Assembly: GCA_016098155.1 (NCBI GenBank)
Contig: JAAAJB010000211.1
Location: 1 to 53,582, forward strand
Direction: 5' to 3'
From: Actinomortierella ambigua
Taxonomy: Eukaryota > Mortierellomycota > Mortierellomycetes > Mortierellales > Mortierellaceae
Length of the DNA: 53,582 bases
Below the pieces are notes generated by a model. It had not been told where the DNA came from and did no database searches. It saw only the letters and a list, made by a program, of their open reading frames with translations. Numbering within the stretch: position 1 is the first letter of the stretch; each line of letters begins with the position of its first letter. Positions 1 to 11,200 of this stretch are shown here, one piece after another. The translations under genes were made by a program, and so were the position numbers.

Positions 1-29
<29 letters not shown>
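1..29. repeat. (GA)n microsatellite at the left edge
   Basis: Perfect dinucleotide GA run that reaches the window edge. It lies about 10 bp beyond the stop codon of the first minus-strand gene, so it would be in that gene's 3' UTR as a CT run. The other window end is also a GA run. Confidence 0.95.
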
Positions 30-32
<3 letters not shown>

Positions 33-38
33 AAGCTT

Positions 39-1657
39 CTATGGCCATCCCTTGCCCCTCCGTTGACGGTGGCCTCCCTCTCGCCCTCCTCGGCTCTTGC
101 TGTTAAGGTGATGCTTGGCCCTCATCCTTGCCAGGTACTGTGCCCCCATATCATCCTCAGTTGCCCTATGCTGCTGACACTGCCTCTGTTGCTCCTGTTG
201 CTGTTGCTGTCTCTGTTGTTGACTGAGCATCTGTGCTTGATACTGCTCCAGGGCCACGGTTAGGTGAGCAGCAAGATACTCGGCCATCTCTACAGTAAGG
301 TTGTACCATCCGTTCATAATAGAAGATGGAAGGGGGAAGGAGGGGGAAGAGAAGGGAAGAATAGGGAAGGGAAGGAAAGGGAAGGGAAAGGGAAGGGGAG
401 AAGTGTATGGGGGGCGGAGAGAAACATAGTCATTCGTCAGTCTAACCAACCTGATTTCATCAGAGAAACAAGAGAAGGACTGGATACAACGGAAATCATG
501 GAAGGATGAACGTTACCTTCTTTAGTTGCATCCTGTGTGACCACGATCATCCCCAGTCGCCCTTGACGCTGCATCTCGTGCAAGATTCGTTCCCGCTCCA
601 AGCTGCTCTCGGCAACATACACAGGTACTTTGCGCCACCAATCCTGCAAACGAAAAAGGTTGGTCCTAGGCCTTGTCTCTACGCGTTCTTCTCCTCCTCT
701 TCTCCCTCCATCTCCTCCCTCTGGTCCTCCTCCTTCAGCTACTTGTAGTTGCTCGCGAAACACCTGCTGTCTGTCCTCTTCTTGCCAGTAGAGCCATTTC
801 CTCATCGTTTTCTCGAGACGCCGGGGAGAGATCTCAGTCGACGTCAACAAGAGCGGATTCGATTCGATCATCCGCCGCGCCTCCTTCTCTACATCGAACC
901 CCCCTCCTCCTACCTTCCATGCCAAACTTGCTGGCGAGGCTACCGACAAAGAAGGCGACGAGGACATGGTGCTGCACACCGTCTTGCCCGAGGACCCTGC
1001 AAAGGACCCTTGCAACTCCTCCACAAAAATCTCTTGAAGTGACTTTGCTGCCTGCTGTGGAGAAGAACCCATCGAAGCCTGCTGGATAGCCTCACGCACC
1101 GCCTGGTATTGCTTTTGCATGTATTGCTGATCGGCCTCTGCAACGGAGACACCGACTTTAGTGCAAAGATGCATGAACGACTGTACCATCTCCCACGACC
1201 GGAGCTCTTGCTCAAGTTCTTGCATGTTGAGCATGGCATGCTGGGTATATGCTTGTATGGGTGCCTGCGGGAGCGGGAGATTGTGCTCAACCAGCGTCAA
1301 TGGACGAGAAGTGGCGTTTTTGGTCGAGCCAGAACCAGTTTCAGAAGCTGCGACAGAAGCTGCAATTGCTGCACTGGTGATCGGCCGAACATAGAAGGAC
1401 AAGTTGGCGGTCAATGATGGAGGGTCACGGACATGGGCTGGAGGCGTATTGGCAGTCATTTTCTGCTTGTCATGCCCGACAATGGGTAGCAACTCTTGCA
1501 AGGATGCGCTGTTTTGTGCTTGCTCCTTCGGATGGTGTTGGAAGAGGTCCGGGTGCACTCGCCTCAAGAACTGCTTCAGGTAACGCTGGACATAGTCTTG
1601 GCGGATCTCCCTGGCAGCCTTCTCTATCAAGGGTGCGTGTTTGGCACTGGGCCTCAT
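39..1657 (-). CDS. TCAIM-like mitochondrial protein (DUF4460 family)
   Basis: Model: complement(join(39..289, 517..1657)), 463 aa. Near the N-terminus (about residues 30-55) is a J-domain-like motif, RRVHPDLFQHHP, followed by an NxxSLxxL helix and later LSFYVRP. This matches the start of the T-cell activation inhibitor, mitochondrial (TCAIM, DUF4460/DUF4461) family, whose animal members are mitochondrial; the biochemical role is not established. The intron donor GTAACG and acceptor CTGTAG keep the frame (phase 1), and the second exon encodes a Gln-rich tail (QQQRQQQQQEQQ). The ATG at 1657 follows a poorly conserved open stretch. A mitochondrial leader is not obvious, so a further 5' exon is possible. 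It is divergent from the small plus-strand gene at 1923, with 265 bp between the starts. Family assignment is fairly sure; the ends are less sure. Confidence 0.72.
331..403. repeat. Polypurine GGGAAGG-type tract inside an intron
   Basis: Irregular purine-only stretch (GGAAGG/GGGAAA units) on the plus strand. On the transcribed minus strand it is a CT-rich tract within the 227-bp intron (290-516) of the TCAIM-like gene, and it probably acts as an extended polypyrimidine tract. Confidence 0.7.
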
Positions 1658-1922
1658 TGTATTTTTTCTTCTTTTTTGAAGAGCAAGCTGTTGGTGGGTA
1701 TGTTTGGATGCAACCAGGCAAAAGCGATCCGACCTGTGCGTTCCATGCAGCATACATCCTGGCATTATGATAATTGGCCATTGGGCGTCCCCGCACAAGC
1801 CACACGACAAAAAGTGGTGGCAAACCATGACATTGTCCCTACTATTGTACATTTGTGCATTCCACACCACGCACTTCTCATTACCAACCATTCCCCCCCC
1901 CCTCTCTCCCTTCCAAGTTTCA

Positions 1923-2213
1923 ATGCTCGGACTCCTCGGTCTGCACACCGGCCAATCTTCTCCGTCGACGCCCTTTTTTGGTCTCTTCTACGCTGCCTTC
2001 AGACCCTCTGTTCCAAAGTTCACCTTCCAGAGTCTGACAGTTAGCCTTGCCAAGGTCCTTCTCCGCCCAACTACCGTCTTTATCATCGCTGTCATCTCCG
2101 TCATCCTCTTTGACTTTGACGAGTGGGACAGCGATCTTGAGGACGACGACGACGCTTGGGAAGAGGACTGGCAGGACGACGACGGCGACAACCAACATCT
2201 GCATCGCAACTAA
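1923..2213 (+). CDS. Small single-pass membrane protein with acidic tail, unknown family
   Basis: Single-exon reading frame of 96 aa starting at the ATG at 1923. Third positions are strongly C-biased (runs such as GTC TTT ATC ATC GCT GTC ATC TCC), which supports real coding. One hydrophobic segment (about residues 46-60, TVFIIAVISVILF) is followed by a strongly acidic tail (LEDDDDAWEEDWQDDDGD). I do not recognise the family. The layout suggests a small organelle- or ER-membrane protein with a charged soluble tail, which is inference. The stop at 2211-2213 is only 26 bp before the ATG at 2240 of the next coding segment on the same strand. It is therefore either the first cistron of a dicistronic message or an unusually long upstream reading frame. 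Confidence 0.6.
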   Translation: MLGLLGLHTGQSSPSTPFFGLFYAAFRPSVPKFTFQSLTVSLAKVLLRPTTVFIIAVISVILFDFDEWDSDLEDDDDAWEEDWQDDDGDNQHLHRN

Positions 2214-2239
2214 GCCATCTCTATCCGCCCACCTTCAAA

Positions 2240-3279
2240 ATGGACTCGTCGTCGCTGCAGCATCAAAGGGCAGTCTCTCGCAAAATATGGAGCACCGCCA
2301 TCAACACCGTCCTGAGCGCCATGGGTGGGTGATAGAAACGCGTTGGTGACCTTCCACTTGGTCAAAGTCGCTCATCTTGTCAGCGCTAACAGTCAACCAT
2401 GTCTCATCCTCATCTGTAGAAAGCATCCTCTTAGACGAAGATCTACGCACTCTGTGGCCACGAGAACAGCGGAGCCAGGACCTAAAGAAAAAAGGCATGG
2501 GACAAAAAAACCAATCCATCCATCCATCCAAGCACGTGATCCTTGGCCGTTGCCAACATGAAAATCCTCTAATCACTTCCTGTTCATCACTCTTTACTTC
2601 TTTTAGTCTATACCCCTTTGACGCCGACCATCCCACTATCGCACGACCCGACATTCTCACCACCACTCAAACGAAAACATGACCCTATAAGCCTTTCGGA
2701 GCGCGAATCAAAGTCTCAGAGAATGACCGACCATCTCACGACGCAACTCGCCACACGATTGCACGTCAGTCAGTCGGACCAACCAACCGGTGGTATTTCC
2801 AGTAGCAGGATCAGGGACAGCCACAGTAGGCATTTGACGGAGCCGATCGAGTTCCAACTCACGCTACCAAATCCAAGGAAGCAGCCACGGCGTCAATCCA
2901 AGCCGGAAGACGAAGAGCAAGACGACGATGCCATGATGGACAATGACCAATCAACACCGCCGTCCTCAGGTCATCTGGCTCAATCAGACTCGATGGATGC
3001 GTCGTCAACACCACCACCCCATGCGTCAGCCACTTCAGCAGCAGCAGCAGCAGCAGGGGCGCGAAAATACCGAACGCCGACTAGAAATCGATCGGGGCCC
3101 TCCACACCCGTCAGCTCACACCCTCCTAGTCCGAGTCCATTCTTTAACCAGAGCATGTCGCGAACACCACTGGACACGAATGACAGCAACGCCATATCCC
3201 ATACCTTCGGTCAACCTCCTCCTGCATGGTGGACCACTGGTCAACCTCCACACCACCATTTTCACCACCAGCAACAGCT

Positions 3280-3310
<31 letters not shown>

Positions 3311-6126
3311 CTGCTACCACCGCCTCTCCCGCATGGCCTTGGGATCGTGTCAGACCCGAGCCAGCCGTCATTCTGGCGTGGGTCTTGTCCAGGAGGCCAT
3401 TCAACATCGACTTCCTCTTTAGCCTCAAACTTCTCTTCGTCCTCGCCGCCCATCATGTCCTTTTCTACTTCAGCTTCCCCCTCCTCCGCCTCATCCTCGT
3501 CCTCCTCAGCCTCTTCGTCAGCCACCTGCACCACCGCCCGACACCACCCACTCGTTACCGCGACCCGCCTGGCGCTCTTCCACCGGGTTTTGACCGCATC
3601 GACCTCCGAGACCGGACGCACGCTCGACATGAATGTATGGATCTCACAACAGGCAAACCGGCACCATGCTGATCGTGCAGCGTACGAGGCGGCCCTGATG
3701 ACCAAAGTCCATCTGCTGGATCAGCATCTGATCATTCTGCACGACCTTTTTGCGCAAAAGAGATCAAAGGCGGGTAGTGCGGACGAAATGCAACGACACT
3801 CAGTATGGACCAAAGATCAGGAGAATACCGCTTATTGCAGTGCCACTACAACTACTGCTACCACGACTAATAGTCATGGAGCTCAGAGTGGCAGCAATGG
3901 TGGTGGTATTGGTAGTGATGGTAGTAACCACCCCGAGTTCAGTTACACCACCATCCAAAGCACGACGGACGCTATCCTCGAGTTGGCGCACTGGATATCT
4001 GGGCCAGATTTCGAGATGGACCTAGGTCGATTGAGTCTGCGGTGGCGGCAGCATGCGCCATCGCTGGAGCAAGTCGTTCACTATGTGCAAGTCGTGGAGA
4101 GCATGCGCGAAACCGTGGCCAGTGGGCCGTTTCACCGCAGCGATGGCCACCACCACCATCACAACGCAATGGACCTAGCAGAGGATTTGGCCCAGTGTCA
4201 GGAAGTAATTGATTATCAGCGCACATTGTTCGGCGAGATCTTAAGGAATAACGGCCTGCGATGGCGTGCACTGGGCTTGCCGGCCATGGAGCCATTGATC
4301 GAATCTACCCAACTTTGGATCTTGCATTTGGCCAAAACCATCACGACCAAGATCCAGACTGAGGTCCAGTGGGCGATTCATGCTTACCAACAGCAATTGG
4401 AGGAGCTTTCAAACAAGGATGGAGGAGGCGGCAGTGATGTAGGCAGCAGTAGTAGCAGCAATGGTGGTGGTGGTGGAGCCTTGGATTTAGACAAGTGCCC
4501 TGAGATGGATACCAAGATGGCGACTGGCTCACGATCGAGGTCCATGGCGGAAGTGATGGAGCTGGTTCTTCAGGGTGCCCTCTTGGCCAACTCGTGCCTC
4601 GAGCTCGCAGGGATGCCTTGCCCTGCTCTTGTCACGTCCTGGCTCACGCTTTCGACACCATACTGCTGGTATGCACTCACAAGCCGTCAACAATTTATCG
4701 CCAAGCTGAGTGTTCAGCAGCAGAACAAGGCCTTGATGAAGAGCAGCAGCAAAGGTCGATCGGGGCTTAGGGTGGCTACGAATCCATTCATCGATGATAA
4801 CGTAAGACCGTCTTCGCCATCGGGTATATTGAGAGCAGAGGCCGAGCCCCTGGCCTCGGCAAGGATGTCCCGGGGCTCGTTTCTCAAGACGATGGCCCTG
4901 TTTGAGAATGTGTCACGATTGCTGCAGTGCCTGATGGAGATGCGCGAAGGCGAGGAGATGTTGATCCAGGAGGGCAGGCCCCGGCATGGGTCATCGTTAT
5001 CATCGCCCTATGAAGGCGGTAGTGGCGGTTTCGGCAACGGCACCACCAGCCACTATGACTCTCCGTCCGCCAGTAGCGACAGCCTAGACGAGCTCACAAG
5101 AGTGACTAGAGGTGTATTCGGTGGTAATATGAGGGGCGGTCTGACAGAGGGCGATTCAAGCGCGACATCCAGTGATCAGGACGATGCGATGGACGGGGTG
5201 ACGACGGCTTTGTCCTCCGGTGCGTCTACCATCCCTGGCTCCGCTGCAGGGTATGTATCTTCGTCTTCCCTGTTGTCCTCCACCCACCAACACCACCCTT
5301 CGCGGTCGCCTCTTTTCTCCAGCCGTCGCAAGAGCCCGCTCTCGTCCATGACGCAGATGACCCTCGAGCGGCTCAAGGCGACCGAGGAGCTCGCGGCGAT
5401 CTTGGTCGAAGCCGGCTTGGAACTGTGCTCGTCCATGGCGGAAGCGTTAGGCCAAGGGTGGTCGTCCAGTCGCGCAGCACTCACAGCCACATCCACCGTG
5501 TCGTCTTTGCCGCCGTCGAGCTCGTCCTTGTCGACCTCCGCCATGCGAAGTACATCATCCTTGACACCGGCGGCCATTGGCAAGAGCGTGCTGTTCCGGA
5601 CCGGCGATGCATCCAATCCGTTCGCGTATGAGGCCTCGATCCATAGAATGTCGTCCCCCTCCCCGCCACTGCTGGTGCTGCCGCCCACCACTTTGGCAGC
5701 CTATCATGGCATGAACGCCATGCCTGCTACGGCATCGGCACAGCAACATCATCAACATCATCAACACCATCAACAGCAGCAACAGCAACAGCAACAGCGT
5801 AACCGTAGCGCTGTTGCAGTGGCGACCTTGACGGCCTTGGGCGGTGGAGGCGCGCTGGTCTCGGGATCTGGGGGGATTGGGCTGATCTACGTCCAGTTTG
5901 TCGTGCGGTTCTTGACGAAGGTGATCGAGTTTTCAGGCGTCGATTCTGCACAAGATCAGCGGCTCGTTGTAAGAAGAAATGACCTTATTGTGTCTCTTTT
6001 GTATTTCTTGTCAGTTTTGGTGAAAACGATCTATTGTTGACCCCCTCTCTTTCATGTTTTTTTTTTTTATTCTAGCGCATCCACGCCAGTCTTCAAAATC
6101 TGGAAGCAACGCTCTCGGTTTCGTGA
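2240..6126 (+). CDS. Large low-complexity protein of unknown family (poly-Q, poly-S, helical blocks)
   Basis: The secure part runs from the in-frame ATG at 2723 to a donor after 5968, then 6076..6126 (TTCTAG acceptor, phase 0). Fuller model: join(2240..2324, 2420..2548, 2607..5968, 6076..6126), 1208 aa. This adds an upstream ATG and two short exons in phase; the 2549 donor (GTTGCC) is weak. Alternatively 2240-2682 is a separate small gene of about 115 aa. The frame before 2723 (TFSPPLKRKHDP) looks coding, which favours the longer model. The protein alternates Ser/Thr/Pro/Gln/His-rich linkers (a Q run near 3280, an HHQ/Q run near 5760) with helical blocks around 3550-3760, 3950-4440 and 4540-4740. 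A hydrophobic helix precedes the C-terminus. No catalytic motif is recognised; a nuclear or scaffold role is only a guess from its composition. Confidence 0.7.
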
Positions 6127-6783
6127 GAAAGTTTACAACAGAAGCTAGTGCCCTGAAAAGAAAATAGCCATACCATATTTCCCTGAACACAGATTCACTC
6201 CACCACTCCTCATTTGATTTGCATATGCCTAACCCTCGTTGCTGTATCCCATGGACATAACTGCGTCCCTGTCAGCCCAGCATGGATACTCTTCAATGCA
6301 CTTTGGACCATCAGTGGACACCTTCGACTCGCATATTACAGCTCACTGTACAAAAACGACGGAGATACCAATGCTCAACTAGGCGAGAAGGAGGTTAGGG
6401 AAAATGGGACGGCGGGAGAGATTCTGACCTGTTGATGGACAAGGACATATACCTTGTTAGGAAGGTCTAGCGGTGTCTGCGTACATCCAGGAGTTTGAGG
6501 GGGGGAGTCGGTAGGCTCCTAGAGAAACAAAAAAAAACAATGGTAATACCCAGGCAATACCAATTTGCGCCCCTTCTCCACCCCCTTCTCCAGCCCCTTC
6601 TTTTCTTCCCACCTCCTTCCAGTCTCCAGAAACACAGAGATGGTTGGGTATTTATACCCTTCCCATGATGCGCAAAAACAGAAAGAGAAGAGGGTCTTGC
6701 CTACATTCTCCATCACGCACTGGTCTCCATACTCCTCCCTCCCTTTTACACCCAAAAACAAATACCTCACCCCCCAAAAAATA
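6127..6783. other. Intergenic region upstream of lipase 1
   Basis: No convincing coding region. It holds the 3' flank of the preceding gene and the promoter and leader of lipase 1. CT-rich stretches occur at about 6570-6620 and an A/C-rich leader lies directly before the ATG at 6784. Confidence 0.6.
6649..6656 (+). promoter_or_regulatory. TATA-like element upstream of lipase 1
   Basis: TATTTATA lies inside a GGGTATTTATACCC block (6646-6659), about 130 bp upstream of the lipase 1 ATG. The spacing is reasonable for a fungal core promoter plus a short leader. It is called by motif and position only. Confidence 0.35.
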
Positions 6784-7939
6784 ATGCGATTCGTCAAGAC
6801 TTTGTCCACTGGCGCCTTTGCGCTCGCTGCCACTGCACTTGTCGGCCAAGCGACACCCTTGCCTGAAGGGATAGCAGGAATGTGGGGACAGAACCCGCGC
6901 TGGAATAACTTTGAGTGCAAGCCGACCGCCGCGCACCCCACCCCATTGGTGCTGCTGCACGGCCTTGGGTCGGAGGGCACGCAGCACTGGAGTGTCTTTG
7001 CTCCGCGATTTGCTGCCTTGGGTTACTGTGTGTTCAGCCCGACCTATGGCTCCTTGCATGGCCAGTCGTTTGTCAACGGCATCGACCTCATCGAAAACAG
7101 TGGCCACCAGCTTTCAGAGTACATTGACAGGGTTCTCGCTTCGACCGGTGCCTCCAAGGTCAACATCCTCGGTCACTCTGAAGGCACCACGGTTGCAAAC
7201 TACTACTTGCTGAAGATGAACGGTGGGCCAAAAGTTGGTAATGTTGATAGGATTTCTATCGTGGGAGACGGGATGACCTTTTTGGTTGCAAATGAAATGT
7301 GGGGGGGGGGGTTCTTTAGACATTTGCTTGATTGCTAATCGCCTCTCCCGCTCACTCTGCATTTTATTTATCCACCCCTCATATGTTATATAACAGACCG
7401 TTTTGCTGGTAAGGGGGACCACCTTTTTCTTCACTGGACAGTTTGTAGATCTTGGGACACGCTAAACACGTAGTCATTCACACCCTTTTTTTTTCATGGT
7501 ATGTTGATAATGTGCAATAGGTATCGGAGGCAACTTTCGCGGCACAGATTTCCACACTCTCATCAAGTTCCTCAAGACCATCGGCCTGTACGACACGGGA
7601 AAGATGCTCGTGGACCCGCTCTGCAAAGCTTGCGACCAGCTGTTTTTGGATTCTGCATTTATAAAAGATCTAAATGCCAATGGCGACACCGTGCCAAACG
7701 TCAAATATCTCAACATTATCACCAAAACTGAAGAGTTTGTGAGCCCCATCGAATCGGGCTTCCTCCAAGACGATAACCCCAATGTGCGAAGAGTGTACTT
7801 GCAGGATCTCTGTCCCCTCGATTTATCCGAGCACATTGGTCTCATGGCCTCGCCCACCGTCTTTGCCGCCGTGAACGCCTTCTTTGACGATAGCGCCAAC
7901 CAAAAGATCGACTGTATATCCGCAGTGATGCCAGCATGA
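6784..7939 (+). CDS. Secreted class 2 lipase / alpha-beta hydrolase (lipase 1)
   Basis: Model: join(6784..7237, 7397..7408, 7521..7939), 294 aa. A signal peptide (about residues 1-23, ending LVGQA) precedes an alpha/beta hydrolase of the class 2 lipase type (PF01674-like). It has the oxyanion-hole motif LVLLHGLG, GYCVFSPTYG and the nucleophile elbow GHSEG with Ser about 132. The family hydrolyses acyl esters outside the cell. The middle exon is only 12 nt (ACCGTTTTGCTG) with consensus borders. It supplies DRFAG, which aligns with DRWSA and DRVVL in the two paralogues at 30.2-31.2 and 32.8-34.1 kb. The conserved His lies in SEHIGLM. The usual catalytic Asp (RYDE or RCDE in the paralogues) reads KTEE here, an Asp-to-Glu change. 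It converges with the TFIIIC gene, 262 bp apart. Confidence 0.88.
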
Positions 7940-8201
7940 TTGGGATCAGTTTCTGTAGACTCAAAAAGTTGATAGTACACCTTTGGGAACTCTCTCGTCA
8001 TGCGGTTTCCATAGAGTAATATGGCACTACATGCCAGGAAGGGGGTTTCGACGTTTTATTCATACAAAAGAGATGGAGAAATGAACCACCTTTCTCTAAC
8101 ACGCCTTTTTTGTCGTGCTTTTGTCCATCAAAGGACCATTGAAATGTACATACCGACAAAAAAAACAAATTAGCGGTGGAGGATGACGAGAAGACAACCT
8201 T

Positions 8202-11200
8202 TTAGATGGAGCAATACTTGCGCAGCAGGAACTGACCCATGCCTGGTGTGCCCAGCTGCGCATAGATGCGTGCTAGGTTATATGCAGCCTCCGCTCGGAG
8301 GTCCGTTGAATCCTCCTCCTCGTCAGCCCGTTGCAGTTGTTGTTCCTGCTGCTGCTGCTTCTGCTGCTTCTGCTGCTTCTGCTGCTTTCGCTCCTCTTGT
8401 GTCCTCTCTTCCGCTTCCTTCTCTTCGCTAGCAACTGCCGCATCCTCCACATGTCGCTCTTCATTTTCCTTTTCTACTTCTTCCTTCTCCTCCTCGTCCT
8501 TCTCCTTTTCTTCCTCTTCTGCTTCCTCCTCCTTCTCCTCCTCTTCGTCGTCCTCCTTCTCTTCGTCCTCCTCCTCCTCCTTCTCTTCCTCTTCCTCTTC
8601 CTCCTCCTCTTCCTCTTCCTCGTCATCGTCATCGTCGTCGTCATCGTCATCGTCGTCGTCGTCATCGTCGTCGTCATCCATGACATAGATCGAGTCAACC
8701 GATGGAATCTCCAGCGTCCTACCCTCCGCCTGTGCACGGACAATAGTCCGCCATGACGGCAGGACTAGCACGCGTTCATAGTGCGCCATGGCCAGATGGT
8801 ACTGTCCCAGATGATGGAATCCTCGCGCCAGGTTGTACTCTGCCTCTTGCAAGCAGGGCACGCCACGTTTCGCCAGCACATCGTCCTGCGTTGTCCCCTC
8901 CAACACGGAGAGAGGACTGCCCTTGGGCAAATGCCGCCGCAGCGTTGCATGCGTCGACTGCGACATGGTGATCGCGTCTGCCGATATCTCGTAGGCCTTG
9001 GCTCGCAACTGCTCGACAAACGTCACTCCGTGCGGTGCTGGTGCTGGTGCTGGTGCTGGGAGCGTTCCTCCTGAGGACAGTGTTGTCGACTCCTGAGGAT
9101 CCCCCGTTGTCGCTGGGCTTTTCTTGGTTCTCTCAGCAGTCGCCTTGTTGCTCTGGGCCTCGGTAAAAGATTCGATCTTGGCGGTGTTTGTGGTGAATGT
9201 CGTCGTCGTCGTCGTCGTCGTGTCCAAAGAAGGATCCTTTGGCGCGACAAGTCCCTCCCATTCGGCGCCTCTTGCGCCCAGCTTGATCTGTGCCTGGCGA
9301 TGGGCAGCCGCAAAAGCCGAAGTGCCAAACCCTTGTCGCCGCAGGTGATAGTATTGCTGCATGAAGGTCAACCCTGTCATGGCGGCCCACTGCCGGTTCC
9401 TGGTCGTGCGCCGCATCACCGTCTGGAGGTAGTTGGCGCCGAGCTGCAAGTTCACCACGGGCTCCGTCGGTACCAACTCGTAGCAGGGCAAGTAATACCG
9501 GATCGCGCCCATGTACGACCGTGAGTGGTTCAACAGGTAACCTTCGTACATCAACAAGTGGATACTCGGCTTGGTTGCGATGATCGCACTCCGCTGGCCC
9601 GTCAGGTCAATGTCCAGCGCAAGCAAATGCTTACTGAGGCCTCTGGGGGCGCCTCCCCCTGCTCCTCCTCCTCCTCCTCCTTCGCCCTCTCCGCTGCCTG
9701 GTGTCGCTGCCGTTGCGTCTTCGATTCCAGCTACCGTTTCTTCCGCATCTCCAGTCGTGGCACCTCCTTCTCCCCACTCACCCTGCTTCCCGCTCGCTTG
9801 CTGATTCTGTTGCTGAGAAGGGTGGCCGTGACGGCCATGAGGGTCTTCCGAGAGATGAAGCTTACGCTTGGTGCCCTGGCCCATCGTCATCGTTGTCAAC
9901 TTTCCGCTACGGCGACCATCTGTATCCGAAAAATACTCGCCCTCCGATGCCGAGCCTGCCGGCGGGCGATATTCATCCTCGCTGCCCGAACTATCATCTA
10001 TCGGCTGTCTCTGCCGTCTTGAGGCCGCCATCATGTCCACATCCGGATGGAATGATGCTCGCCTGCCTCCCTGTTGTGTCGATGGTGGCGGCTGTACGGC
10101 TTTTGTCGATGTGGTGGATGATCCACCTCCATGGACCAAGTACTTTGAGATCGTGGCTCCTCCTGGGTACGTACGCGAGTGTGTCATCGCCATCTCCTTG
10201 GCCGCGCGCGTCATGGGCGACGACGTTACCGAGGTCATGTCATTCAATATCCGCGTCTTCTTCGGACCATTGTTGTTGTTGTTGTGCCGTCTCCTCTCAT
10301 GCGGACCCGGCAATCCAAACCGTGTCCGGCCAAGCTTCACCTGGACGGCCCCACGACCCCACGGGGCTTTCTTCTTCCGTCGCATTTGAAACGCCTTCCG
10401 CTCCCTGCGCGACTTTGCCGGTGCTCGCACCATCACCTTGTAATTCTCCCCCAATGTATCTTGCATGATCTGCACTTGCCGACGCAGGTACTTGGAGGTC
10501 GTCTGGATGATCCGCGGCATCGCCGGATGCTGCAAGCGGTTGCCGCCGACTGTGAACGTCGCCTGCAGTAGTCGCAGACCAAAAGGCCGCATGCGACATG
10601 CGTTGTTGATCCAGCGACCGGCGTCCATGATCGCATCCGATGACCCAGCCCACATGGCACAGGCCAGTTGCACCATCTTGATACCCACGCGCTTCTGGGG
10701 GTCCTGGTAAAAGACGTTGGATTGGAACATTCGCACCAGCATGTCAAGTCCCTCGAGGAATCGGTTCTCGTAGGTGAGATACACCACGTACTACACCAGG
10801 AGTGAGAGAGGGGGGTAGGGATGGAAAGGGAAGGAGAGCAGAGTATCAAAGCGGTGAGCTAAGCAAGAACCATGTTGTGTAATATCTTTTCTGCAATATG
10901 ATAAGGCAAAAAACCACACACACACACACACACACACGTAATAGCCGTAACAACAAAATGGCAAATTTCAGCAGACCCACTTACTCGAATCAACATGTGG
11001 TACCAGGTATCAAACGAGACACTCAAGTACGACGTCGCACCAATGGGCTCATTTACAGGCGGCAGGGAGTCCATCTCCTCAATACCATCCCGCGCATTGA
11101 TCGCCCGATCCAAACGGCTCGCCAAACTCGAAATATGCTCTGCGAGCTCCGGGTCGGTCTCCTGACGAATTCTACCGCGTCGTGAGGTGCTATAGTGCGG

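Noticed and set aside
8266..8756. Long plus-strand frames of poly-Ser and poly-Leu
   Set aside because: They are shadows of the Asp/Glu repeat of the TFIIIC gene on the other strand; TPRs flank the minus-strand frame.
9525..10571. Several overlapping plus-strand frames of 130-255 codons
   Set aside because: Antisense to the TFIIIC final exon; no domain, and the minus frame explains the codon bias.
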